Below, one piece after another: positions 36,200 to 44,777 of a stretch of 64,000 nucleotides of DNA. The DNA comes from Spartobacteria bacterium (GTDB lineage Bacteria > Verrucomicrobiota > Verrucomicrobiia > Chthoniobacterales > UBA10450): the NCBI GenBank assembly GCA_003169695.1, contig PNAS01000013.1, positions 1 to 64,000 of the forward strand. The letters run 5' to 3'. The notes beneath the pieces are model-generated. The model had not been told where the DNA came from and did not search any database. It was given only the letters and a program-made list of their open reading frames with translations. The translations under genes and the position numbers were made by a program. Each line of letters opens with the position of its first letter. Within the stretch, counting starts at the first letter, position 1.

Positions 36200-38608
36200 T
36201 CATTCGGCGCGTAGCGCTGCGACGGGATCTGCCTTGGTCGCGCGCAGGGCGGGCAACAACGCGGCGAGAAGACCGATGGCACCGAGGAGAACCACAACGC
36301 CGCCAAAGACGAGGGGATCATAAACGGTGGTGTGAAAGAGAAGTGTTTCCATGAGACGCGCGACCGCGGCTGCGCCTAGCAAACCAAGGACGAGACCGAG
36401 CGCGGTGAGCCTGACGCCTTGCCCGAGCACGAGACGGAGGACATCGCGGACCTGGGCGCCGAGCGCGTAGCGAATACCAAATTCACGCGTGCGTTGCGCC
36501 ACGCTGTAAGCGATGAGGCCGTAGAGACCGATGCCCGCGAGGAGCAGCGCGAGAAGGGCGAAAAGACTGAAGAGCGTAAGGTAAAGTTGCGGCTGGGTGA
36601 GACTCTGTTTCACCAAGGTTCGCACCGGCGCGACGTTCGAAATCGTCTGCTCCGGATTGAAGGCCCAGATCGCGCGTTGGACTGTTTGCGAAATCGTTTC
36701 GACCGGAAGCGGGGAGCGCACCAAAAGCGTCGAGAAAGGAGAGCCGCGCTGATTCAACGAAGCGTAAACTTGATAGGGCGTGTCGGCGTCGAGACCATTG
36801 CGCGGAACATCGCCGACCACGCCGATGATCTCGAGCGGTTGCGGATTTGGTTGCCGACTGTTCGGCGGAAGGATCAGCCGCCTACCGAGAGGATCCCCGT
36901 TCGGAAAGAATTTCTTCACGGCCGACTGGCTCAGCACGATCACGCCTGGCGCTTGCGCATTGTCGGTTTCGGCAAAGGTGCGACCCTTCAGGAGCGAAAT
37001 ATGCAGGGTCGCAAAAAATGAGGGACTAACGGAATCGTAGAAGGCAGGCGGCAATTTGGTTTCGTCGTTTGACGAGCCATAGACTGAGAACGTCGCGGGT
37101 ATTCCCCACGTGAACGGCATCGTCTGGGTGAATGCGACCGATTCGACCCCCGGTATTGCACTCGTGTGTTCGACAAGCTGGCGGTAATAGTCGCTGCGCT
37201 TTTCTCCGGTGTCGTAGCGAGTCGGTGCGAGCGTGATGACCATGCTCAATGTGTTCTCGATCTGAATGCCGGGATTTACCCGGGTGATCGCGGCAAAGCT
37301 TTTCCAGACAAGACCGGCGCAGACAAGGAGGACGAGCGTGAGCGCGATCTGCGCGACGACGAGCGCGCCGCGGAGCCGGACCGATTGCAGACCGGCGGAG
37401 CCCTTGCTTCCATCGCGCAGAGAATCGATCGCGTCGACTCTGGTCGCATGCCACGCCGGATAGAGACCGAAGACGAGTCCGGTCAGGAGAGCGATCGCGC
37501 CGGTGATCAGAAGCACGGGCGTGTTCAAGGCGATTTCGTCGCTGCGCGGAATCCAGTCACGCGCCAGGCTCACCAGAAGGAGGTCCAACCCCCAGCTGCC
37601 GACCAACAAACCGCCCAAACCGCCAAGCGCGACGAGCAGCAGCGACTCAATCAAATGCCCTCGCGCAATCGCCGCGCGGCTCGCGCCCAGAGCAAGGCGA
37701 ATCGCTACCTCACGTTGCCGCGTAGAGGCGCGGACGAATTGCAGACCGGCAACATTCGCGCACGTGATGAGCAGCACGACCAGCGCGGCGCCGACGACCA
37801 AGATCAAACCCTCGCGATAGTTGCCGACAACCAGGTAGCGCAACGGAGCCAAAGTGAAATCCCAGCCTCTGTAGAATTTCGCGTCGCTCTGGGTGAGGCG
37901 CGCGGCGATGGCATCGAGCTCGGCTTGGACGGTGGACACAGACAGGCCGGGCTTCATCCGTCCGATCACGCCCCAAAAACGCGCGTTCGCAACGAAGTTC
38001 TCGTCGCCTTCATTCGGGAAGACCCGCCAATCGGAGGAAATGTTGAACGGATCCTTGAAAGCGCGCGGCATGACTCCTATGACCTCGTGCGGCACGTCGT
38101 CGAGGGTGACCGTTTCGCCGACGATCTCGCGCCGGCCGCCGAATTGTTTTTGCCAAAGATCGTAGCTGAGCACGACCGTAGGTTTGGCGCTGGCCGCTGC
38201 GTCTTCTCGCGTGAAGGTGCGGCCGATGAGTGCTTTCTCGCCGAGCACCCGGAAGTAATCCTGGGTGACGAGGCTGCCAGTGAGTGAGGTCGGTTTCTCG
38301 ACGCGCGTAAGGTTGTCGTAATTGTAGCGACTAGCCGCGATGCTCTCGAACGATGTGACTTGCTTCTCGACATCACGAAAGCCCGCGGGCGCGAAGCCTT
38401 GCCCCTTCAGATTCTCTTGCAGGTTGCGCGATTGCACCGCCACGATGCGCTCGGCATCGGGATAGGGAAGCGGCGCGAGCAAGACCGCGTGCACGACGGT
38501 GAAGATCGCGGTGTTCGCGCCGATGCCGAGAGCGAGCGTGAGCACGGCGACAAAAGTGAACCCCGGCGACTTGCGCAGTTGGCGAAGGGCGTAGCGCAGG
38601 TTGTTCAT
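36200..38608 (-). CDS. ADOP-type MacB/FtsX permease, array member 2
   Basis: An 802-aa protein starting [20 protein letters not shown] with [20 protein letters not shown]. The first domain opens with RNLQENLKGQGFAPAGF and has FRVLGEKALIGRTFTRED, a variant of the usual V-x-P-x-x-G-R-T-F block. The first bundle has VVLLITCANVAGLQFVRAST and LGASRAAIARGHLIESLLLV. The second domain has VKKFFPNGDPLGRRLILPP and EIIGVVGDVPRNGL. Tail ADPVAALRAE. It follows member 1 by 22 bp; the 97-bp gap after it holds repeat copy B. Confidence 0.93.
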   Translation of the reverse strand: MNNLRYALRQLRKSPGFTFVAVLTLALGIGANTAIFTVVHAVLLAPLPYPDAERIVAVQSRNLQENLKGQGFAPAGFRDVEKQVTSFESIAASRYNYDNLTRVEKPTSLTGSLVTQDYFRVLGEKALIGRTFTREDAAASAKPTVVLSYDLWQKQFGGRREIVGETVTLDDVPHEVIGVMPRAFKDPFNISSDWRVFPNEGDENFVANARFWGVIGRMKPGLSVSTVQAELDAIAARLTQSDAKFYRGWDFTLAPLRYLVVGNYREGLILVVGAALVVLLITCANVAGLQFVRASTRQREVAIRLALGASRAAIARGHLIESLLLVALGGLGGLLVGSWGLDLLLVSLARDWIPRSDEIALNTPVLLITGAIALLTGLVFGLYPAWHATRVDAIDSLRDGSKGSAGLQSVRLRGALVVAQIALTLVLLVCAGLVWKSFAAITRVNPGIQIENTLSMVITLAPTRYDTGEKRSDYYRQLVEHTSAIPGVESVAFTQTMPFTWGIPATFSVYGSSNDETKLPPAFYDSVSPSFFATLHISLLKGRTFAETDNAQAPGVIVLSQSAVKKFFPNGDPLGRRLILPPNSRQPNPQPLEIIGVVGDVPRNGLDADTPYQVYASLNQRGSPFSTLLVRSPLPVETISQTVQRAIWAFNPEQTISNVAPVRTLVKQSLTQPQLYLTLFSLFALLALLLAGIGLYGLIAYSVAQRTREFGIRYALGAQVRDVLRLVLGQGVRLTALGLVLGLLGAAAVARLMETLLFHTTVYDPLVFGGVVVLLGAIGLLAALLPALRATKADPVAALRAE

Positions 38609-38630
38609 CTTCCTTTCGCTCGTTAGGCCA

Positions 38631-41048
38631 TCATTCGGCGCGCAGTGTAATCATCGGATTGACCCGTGAGGCGCGTCGCGCCGGCACCCAGCAAGCGAGC
38701 AGCGCGGCACCAGCGAGCACCAGCGAGACCGCCCCATAAATGAGCGGATCGTTTGCATTCACACTGAAAAGCAAACTTCGAATGACGCGCGCGAGCGCGA
38801 ACGCTCCCACAAAACCCAGCAACAGACCGAACCCGAGCAGACGCATGCCGTGCCGCAGCATCATCGTCCGAATTTGCGCAGGCATTGCTCCCAAGGCGAG
38901 ACGCACTCCGATTTCGCGCATGCGACGCAGGCCGTTGAATGCCATCACCCCGTAGAGGCCAACGACCGCGAGCGTCAACGCGAGCACGGCGAAACACACC
39001 AGGAGAAAACTCATCAAGCGCGGCGTAGCCCAAGTTTCCTCGACGCGCTCCTGCATCGTCCGGAATTCGAAGGCGGGCTGCGCCGGATCGAGCGACGCGA
39101 CGATCTGGCGGACTGGTTTTTCGAGGTTTTTCGGTGAGAGCGAAGTGCGCAGCAATACGACCAGACCCGTCTGCGGCTGTTGGGTCATGGGAAGGTAGGC
39201 CTGCGGTAACGCAGTGATTTCTTCGAACCCATAAACCTTCAGATGGGGCACAACGCCAACGATCGTTCGATACTGCTTTCCCTTTTTCTCGTCCGTGGAC
39301 ATGCGGACGCGTTTCCCGACCGCGTCCTGTCCTGGAAAGTAGCGGGCGGCGAGCATCTGATCGACGATGAGGACGGGCGGCGCATCCTGCGTGTCGCGCG
39401 CGTCAAAGGGCCGACCGCGGAGTAACGGAGTTCCTAGCGTCTGAAGGTAATCACTTGTTATGACGGACATCTCGACCGCAGGTAGCTGACCCGGCGGTGG
39501 CTCCGGCGTGCCTTCGGGCAAAAATCCCGTTTGCCAACCCGTCATCAGCGGCGGATTTGCCGCCAACGCCACATGCTCGACACCGGGAAGTTCCTTTAGC
39601 TTTTCGAGCAGCGCGCTGGAAAAATTCAGGAGTTTCGTTTCATCAGAATAGCTCGGCTCCGGAAGATCGACGCGCGCCGACAGCAAAAGGTGTGGGTCGA
39701 AACCGAGCGGGAGCGCTCGGGCGTTTGCGAAACTTTTCAGGACCAGACCCGCCGCGCTCAAGAGCACGAGGGTGAGCGCTACTTCCACGATGACCAACAG
39801 ATCGCGCGACCTACGCGCGCCCGGGGCATCGGAGCTCCCGTGGCCGCCGGATTTCAGGGCGAGTTGAATGTCGGCGCGGGAGGTGTGCAAGGCCGGCCAA
39901 AGACCAAAGAGGATGCTGGTCACGAAGGAAATCAGGACAGTGAATCCTAGAACCCAACCATCCAGAGGCAAATTCTGGAAGCGTGCGACGCCGGGCGGGG
40001 AAACGGCGATGAGTAAATCCCGGCACCATGCGGCGAGACAGAGGCCGAGCGAACCGCCGATCGTCGCGAGCACTAAACTCTCCATCAAGAGCTGCCGGAT
40101 AATATGCCACCGGCTGGCACCCACAGCGGCGCGCACCGCGAATTCCCGCGCGCGTGCAGCACCTCGTGCTGCGAGAAGATTCGCCAGGTTCGCGCAGGCA
40201 ATCAGGAGAACGAGGCCCACGGCACCGACGAGGAGTCCGAGACTTGTGCGGTATTCACCGACCTGGTTTTCGAGCAGCGGTGTGACCTTCACTCCGACTT
40301 TCGAGTTCGAGTCCGGATATTTCTGCTCGAGGCGCGCGGCGATCGTGCTCATCTCGGCCTGCGCTCGCTCCAGTGAAACGCCCGGCTTCAAGCGCGCCCA
40401 CCCGAACAAGCCAGGGTGATTGTCCCGGTTCTGCCAGCTCGGATTGTCCGTGCGACGCATCAACGGGAACCAAACTTCGACGGTGCGCGGAGAGAACATC
40501 CGCGGCGGCATCACGCCGATCACTGTGTAAGGCTGGTTGCCAAAATTGAGGGTGCGTCCGAGCACATTCGGATTGCGCTCGAAAAATTTTTGCCAAAGCC
40601 GATCACTGATCACCGCGAGGAGCGGGCCACCGACGCGATCTTCTTCTTCCGTGAACGTCCGTCCGAGTTGGGGCGCCAGTCCGACGACCTTGAAAAAATT
40701 TGCCGTAACGATCGCGCCGGAAACCTGCTCTGGCGCGCGATCTTGAAGGCCGCTCAAATTAAAAGATTCACGCCGTGCAACCGCGAGCTGCTCGAAGACC
40801 GTGTTGTCGCGTTTCCAGTCGACGTAATCCGGGAAGCTGACGGAGATGGCCGGCTGGCTTATGTCCGATTCGGTCAGAATCGTGATTCGATCCGGGTCCG
40901 GGTAAGGCAGCGGTTTGAGCAGGACCGCGTAGATGACACTGAAGATCGCAGTGTTCGCGCCGATGCCGAGCGCGAGTGTGATCACAGCGATGAGAGTGAA
41001 GCCGGGTGACTTCCGAAGCTGCCGAAGTGCGAAACGCAGATCGTTCAT
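38631..41048 (-). CDS. ADOP-type MacB/FtsX permease, array member 1 (first)
   Basis: An 805-aa inner-membrane protein with the architecture used by the whole array. It has a short cytoplasmic start, helix 1 (about 18-42, [20 protein letters not shown]), a MacB-like periplasmic domain (to about 270), and a three-helix FtsX bundle (about 275-410). Then follow a linker and helix 5 (about 420-445), a second periplasmic domain (to about 680) and a second FtsX bundle to the end ([10 protein letters not shown]). ADOP proteins are this fused double unit and are called orphan because no ATPase gene accompanies them. The substrate is unknown; MacB relatives work by coupling ATP use to periplasmic movement rather than by a channel. 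It follows the DUF4097-like gene by 17 bp. It is a close paralogue of member 4. Confidence 0.93.
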   Translation of the reverse strand: MNDLRFALRQLRKSPGFTLIAVITLALGIGANTAIFSVIYAVLLKPLPYPDPDRITILTESDISQPAISVSFPDYVDWKRDNTVFEQLAVARRESFNLSGLQDRAPEQVSGAIVTANFFKVVGLAPQLGRTFTEEEDRVGGPLLAVISDRLWQKFFERNPNVLGRTLNFGNQPYTVIGVMPPRMFSPRTVEVWFPLMRRTDNPSWQNRDNHPGLFGWARLKPGVSLERAQAEMSTIAARLEQKYPDSNSKVGVKVTPLLENQVGEYRTSLGLLVGAVGLVLLIACANLANLLAARGAARAREFAVRAAVGASRWHIIRQLLMESLVLATIGGSLGLCLAAWCRDLLIAVSPPGVARFQNLPLDGWVLGFTVLISFVTSILFGLWPALHTSRADIQLALKSGGHGSSDAPGARRSRDLLVIVEVALTLVLLSAAGLVLKSFANARALPLGFDPHLLLSARVDLPEPSYSDETKLLNFSSALLEKLKELPGVEHVALAANPPLMTGWQTGFLPEGTPEPPPGQLPAVEMSVITSDYLQTLGTPLLRGRPFDARDTQDAPPVLIVDQMLAARYFPGQDAVGKRVRMSTDEKKGKQYRTIVGVVPHLKVYGFEEITALPQAYLPMTQQPQTGLVVLLRTSLSPKNLEKPVRQIVASLDPAQPAFEFRTMQERVEETWATPRLMSFLLVCFAVLALTLAVVGLYGVMAFNGLRRMREIGVRLALGAMPAQIRTMMLRHGMRLLGFGLLLGFVGAFALARVIRSLLFSVNANDPLIYGAVSLVLAGAALLACWVPARRASRVNPMITLRAE

Positions 41049-41065
41049 AAGGCTCGCTCCGGAAA

Positions 41066-42061
41066 TTATCGCGCTGCCACGTCGGCCGAAGCCGGCTTGA
41101 TCGAGATGCTGCCCGCGCCGGAGCGGAGAACAAGCGACTTGCCGCCACCGTTAATCTTTCCTTTCAACTGCTCGCGGTCGGTGCGTATTCCAACGAAGGG
41201 CAGGTCGCTCGTCACTCGTCCCGAACTCGCTTCTGCTTCGACATCCAAGCCAGCATCGGGAGGCACAGTCACGTCAATACTGCCGGCGGAGGTTTCCAAA
41301 TTCACGTCCCCAGGCACGGGCGAGCGCAAACGAGCGGTGATCGATCCGCCGGAGCTCCGCCCCGTTATTTTTCCATTAATGTTTTCGAAGGTGAGCCGGC
41401 CTCCGCTGGTCTCCACCTTGGTATCGCCGCCAAAATTCCGCACCACGATCGATCCACCTGATGTGCGCGCCTCGAGCGAACCGCTCCCGTCGATCGACTC
41501 GATCCGGCCGCCGCTCGTATCGACCTTCACTGCGCCTTCGCAGCCATTGAGTTCGATGCTCCCGCCGCTGGTCGTCGCGCCGGTCGGACCACGCAGATGA
41601 GTGAATTTCAATTTACCGCCGCTCGTGTCTGCGCTCATCGTTCCTGTCAGCTCAGCGCCGATGATCGTGCCACCGCCGGTGCGCAGTTCGGAGTTGAAAT
41701 TCCGCGGCACGTGCACGGTGTAACGCGCGTCCATGCTGCATCGCCCTGACCAGTTCAAATTGTGATCTTTCTGCTGGCGTCTCGCGCGGATCGTCACCGT
41801 ATTTCCGTCCTTGCTCAGGGTCACCGGCACTGTGGCCAGGTATTCCTTTTCTTGCCCTTCGTTGTTCGAATCGATCTTGCGGTGGGCTTCGACGACGACC
41901 TTGTCATCCGCACCGGCCGAGATGTCGATCGTGCCGAAATCGACATCAACGATAATTTTGCCGCCGGGCGCACCGTCGAGTTGTTGACTAATGTTTTCTT
42001 CCGATAACGCGGAGGCCGTAGCCGCCGCGATGACGAGCAGCAGGAGGGTGCGAATGATCAT
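41066..42061 (-). CDS. Secreted DUF4097-like beta-repeat protein, first gene of the permease array
   Basis: A 331-aa exported protein: signal at about 1-19 ([18 protein letters not shown]), then a repetitive beta-strand protein. From about residue 130 on, segments of about 18-22 residues each carry (T/S)SGG-x-(I/L/S): [72 protein letters not shown]. This is the DUF4097/adhesin-type solenoid pattern. It probably stays in the periplasm or at the surface, where the periplasmic domains of the permeases also lie. With a 17-bp gap to permease 1 it should be co-transcribed with the array. Confidence 0.82.
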   Translation of the reverse strand: MIIRTLLLLVIAAATASALSEENISQQLDGAPGGKIIVDVDFGTIDISAGADDKVVVEAHRKIDSNNEGQEKEYLATVPVTLSKDGNTVTIRARRQQKDHNLNWSGRCSMDARYTVHVPRNFNSELRTGGGTIIGAELTGTMSADTSGGKLKFTHLRGPTGATTSGGSIELNGCEGAVKVDTSGGRIESIDGSGSLEARTSGGSIVVRNFGGDTKVETSGGRLTFENINGKITGRSSGGSITARLRSPVPGDVNLETSAGSIDVTVPPDAGLDVEAEASSGRVTSDLPFVGIRTDREQLKGKINGGGKSLVLRSGAGSISIKPASADVAAR

Positions 42062-42411
42062 AATTCAGGACCTGTTAGGTTGGAAAATGCGGCGGAATTG
42101 CATTTCATTTCGATTGAATGGCGCTAACGAAGCTCATCGAGAGACTTCCGAGGAACCCCTTTGCATGGGTTATGCCACTCAGCGGATCGTTTCGTTTCAC
42201 CCAGAAAGGGAACGGTTTACGTGAGGAGAGACCAATCGGCCAGAGGCCTCGTTGTCCCGTCGTCGGGATTTCTCTGTCCCATTTTCGAAACGTCATGGGA
42301 CACGGCTTCGACTTAATGCCAACTGTAAGGCACGCGCACCGCGTACCGCCGCAGTTTTAGGGAACGTCTGGGTTCTTTGTGCTCTCTGCAGTAAATGAGA
42401 AACTATTCCGT
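42062..42411. other. Non-coding gap upstream of the permease array
   Basis: These 350 bp between divergent genes must contain the start signals of the array on the minus strand and of the acetyltransferase on the plus strand. I found no convincing promoter boxes. A short hairpin GTCCCG-TCGT-CGGGAT lies near 42255-42270. No protein-coding frame is credible. Confidence 0.5.
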
Positions 42412-42879
42412 ATGCAAATCGTCCGCGCCAAACCAGAAGATGCAGATGGATTGACAGAGATCGCTCACGCGGCGAAGCGCCATTGGGGTTATCCCGAACG
42501 ATGGATCCAGAGTTGGCGGGATATCCTGACGATGCACCCTGAATTCATCGCCGCGAATTTGACGTATACCGCGGTGGAGAATGGTCGCGCGGTTGGATTT
42601 TATCTTCTGACGGCCGAAAGCGACGGGCTGCATCTCGACCATCTCTGGATCATTCCTCATGCGATGGGTCGCGGTATCGGACGGGCCTTGTTTGAGCATG
42701 CGGCCAAGCAAGCGAGGCGTTTGGGATTCCAGGCAATCAAGATCGAAGCGGACCCGAACGCTGAGGGCTTTTACACGCGGGTGGGAGCGCGGCGCGTTGG
42801 TGTAAACTTAACCAGTATTGAAGGCCAACGGCGCGAGCTGCCTCGGTTACTCTACGACCTTGAAAGACCCGGAGTGTGA
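42412..42879 (+). CDS. GNAT-family N-acetyltransferase
   Basis: A 155-aa single-domain acetyltransferase. The N-terminal strand is MQIVRAKPEDADGLTEIAH. LDHLWIIPHAMGRGIGRALF holds the acetyl-CoA pyrophosphate loop (here MGRGIGRA, the R/Q-x-x-G-x-G/A motif). The C-terminus is IKIEADPNAEGFYTRVGARR, the typical GNAT motif B with the F-Y near G-A. It transfers acetyl from acetyl-CoA to an amine; the substrate is unknown. The ATG at 42412 starts exactly at the first strand; a GTG 33 bases upstream would add eleven unlikely residues. Confidence 0.88.
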   Translation: MQIVRAKPEDADGLTEIAHAAKRHWGYPERWIQSWRDILTMHPEFIAANLTYTAVENGRAVGFYLLTAESDGLHLDHLWIIPHAMGRGIGRALFEHAAKQARRLGFQAIKIEADPNAEGFYTRVGARRVGVNLTSIEGQRRELPRLLYDLERPGV

Positions 42880-43097
42880 CGCTAGCGCGCCGAATCGAGC
42901 TTGTGGCGTTGCACAGAAGAAGACGACGGCGGTGAACGGCAAAATCACGGGCAAGGTCACGGAGGCGGTCGCTAAACGGCGTTGGACTTGCGTGAATTAC
43001 TTTCCGTAATGAAGGTCTAATTTCACGGGACCCGGCACTCACCCCTGCCGCACGATTCGATCCAATTGTTGGGGTTGCTTGGGCTCCGCCTCAACAC

Positions 43098-44732
43098 ATG
43101 GACAGTCAAATCTTTCTGGGCAAATACCGCGTCGCCGCGGAGGAAATCGGAGAGGTAGGAGAGTCCAGCGACAGCCCATTGGCGTACGAGGGGGAAGAGA
43201 TCGATTCGGGGAAAAAAGTGGTGGTGGAAGTGGTTCCCGCCGCGTCTCTGAAAACGGCCCTACGCGAACAGCTCGAAGCCAAAGCGATTGCCGCAAAGAA
43301 CCTGACTCATCTCAACATCCCCGCTCTGTATGATTTCGGAGTTCAGGACGATAACCTTGTTTACGTTACCGAAGATTTTGATGGGACCCTTGCCGAAGAA
43401 TGGGTCAACACCAACGGGCCAATGCCGGTGGGTCCGGTCTTGCGCATTGCGTCGCAGGTCGTAAGCGCGCTGGGCGCCGCAGCGTTTCATCAGATTGTTC
43501 ACCGCGCCATTAATCCGAGTAACTTGGTGCTGGTTCCTGGACAGACGGCGGAAGGCGAATGGCCGCTCGTGAAAGTGCTGCATTTCGCGGGCGGCGCGCC
43601 GAAATTCCCGGGCACCGAGGTCGTTTTGACTGCGTTGGACAAGTCTTCGTATTACGCGAGTCCGGAACAGCTCCAAGATGGCACCGTCGATTTCCGCTCG
43701 GAGATTTATTCGCTCGGGTGCACGATGTGGTTCCTCTTGACGGGCGCGCCTCCACGGACGACGCCGAAAGGCCCAATGGCTGCGCAAGCGACGGAGACGG
43801 GAGTGGCCTTGGACAAAATGAGTGCCCTGCCAAATGGGGTCAGGCGTTTGCTTGCACAAATGTTGTCGATAAATCCAGATGCGCGACCGCGCGATCCGCT
43901 CGGGTTCTACCGACGGCTCCAGGATTGCCTGACCGAAGTGGAACAGCGAGAGACAAGGGCCCGGCCGTCCGGAGTTCCTATCTCGCGAACCGGCGCGATC
44001 GGCATGCCGGCGCGCCGGCGCATTCCAATGAAAGCGCTCGCGCGCGCAACGCTCTTTTTGGCGATGGCCGCACTCGCGGCTTTGGTTGTGCGGGGATACC
44101 TTCGGCACCGCCGGGTCGTTCACGCCGAAGAACCGATCGGTGTGCCTATTGGAGTCTCCGACGCTTTGGCATCTGCGACGCCAGCTAGTGCGAAGGTGGC
44201 ACATACGATGGTGTCGATCGCCACGCCATCAACTCCTGCTGTTGCCAACGCGAACACGCAGTCTGTGCCGGCAAGGAGCACGGAATCGGATAACGCCAGT
44301 GCGCTAACCCCTGCGACCGATTTCGCGGAGCGCGCTTCCCCAAACCAGGTTGCAGTGGCGCTTGCGCAGCCAGCAACATCAAACTCTCCGACAAATCCGC
44401 AGACTGCGCCGACGCCGGCCGTCTCGCCCGGCGGTGAGGCCAGCGCGGTCACTCGGCAGACCGCACCGAAAAAAATTATCATGCACGAGGTGCGGCGCGC
44501 GGAGCCGGCTGAGCCGGAGGTAAGGCGCGCTGAACCAGCTCCTCCCGAAGAAGGCCCCGCTGAGCTCGCGCCCGACACGACCGCGTCCCCCAGTCAGCAA
44601 ACGAATTCCGCGGCACAAACGGAGCAGAGCCGCGACGTCGAAGATGAGACGGCGGTGACAAAGTCTCGCAAAGTAAAACAAGCTGATTCGGAACCCACAA
44701 TCTTATTGAAAGTCCCGCGCCAAGGCGACTGA
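43098..44732 (+). CDS. Membrane-anchored pseudokinase (Ser/Thr kinase-like)
   Basis: A 544-aa protein with a kinase-like domain (about 8-285), a membrane helix (about 314-335, ARATLFLAMAALAALVVRGY) and a long Pro/Ala/Thr-rich outer region with repeated RRAEP segments. The fold is recognisable from NLTHLNIPALYDFGVQDDNL, YYASPEQLQDG and DFRSEIYSLGCTMWFLLTGAPP. The catalytic residues are missing: the beta-3 Lys is absent (VVVEVV), HRD is HRA with Ala137, and the DFG position reads FAGG. It is therefore expected to bind or scaffold rather than phosphorylate. The C-terminal part may span the envelope. Stand-alone gene. Confidence 0.85.
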   Translation: MDSQIFLGKYRVAAEEIGEVGESSDSPLAYEGEEIDSGKKVVVEVVPAASLKTALREQLEAKAIAAKNLTHLNIPALYDFGVQDDNLVYVTEDFDGTLAEEWVNTNGPMPVGPVLRIASQVVSALGAAAFHQIVHRAINPSNLVLVPGQTAEGEWPLVKVLHFAGGAPKFPGTEVVLTALDKSSYYASPEQLQDGTVDFRSEIYSLGCTMWFLLTGAPPRTTPKGPMAAQATETGVALDKMSALPNGVRRLLAQMLSINPDARPRDPLGFYRRLQDCLTEVEQRETRARPSGVPISRTGAIGMPARRRIPMKALARATLFLAMAALAALVVRGYLRHRRVVHAEEPIGVPIGVSDALASATPASAKVAHTMVSIATPSTPAVANANTQSVPARSTESDNASALTPATDFAERASPNQVAVALAQPATSNSPTNPQTAPTPAVSPGGEASAVTRQTAPKKIIMHEVRRAEPAEPEVRRAEPAPPEEGPAELAPDTTASPSQQTNSAAQTEQSRDVEDETAVTKSRKVKQADSEPTILLKVPRQGD

Positions 44733-44777
44733 GCGGGCCGCGAAATCAAATCGGCCAGCGGACGAGGCGCGGCGTCG

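Noticed and set aside
37166-38287. A 373-codon plus-strand open frame opposite array member 2 (similar long frames lie opposite other members, for example 18588-19562)
   Set aside because: These frames are shadows of high-GC genes. They are Arg/Asp-rich, without hydrophobic or domain structure, and overlap genuine permease sequence.
15882-41048. The array as a set of complete MacB macrolide exporters
   Set aside because: No member has an ATPase domain, and no MacA or TolC gene is near. The fused double MacB_PCD/FtsX layout is that of orphan permeases, so drug export should not be assumed.
42818-43009. A 63-codon frame after the acetyltransferase gene
   Set aside because: It begins inside the acetyltransferase gene, and its composition shows no protein-like pattern; probably non-coding.
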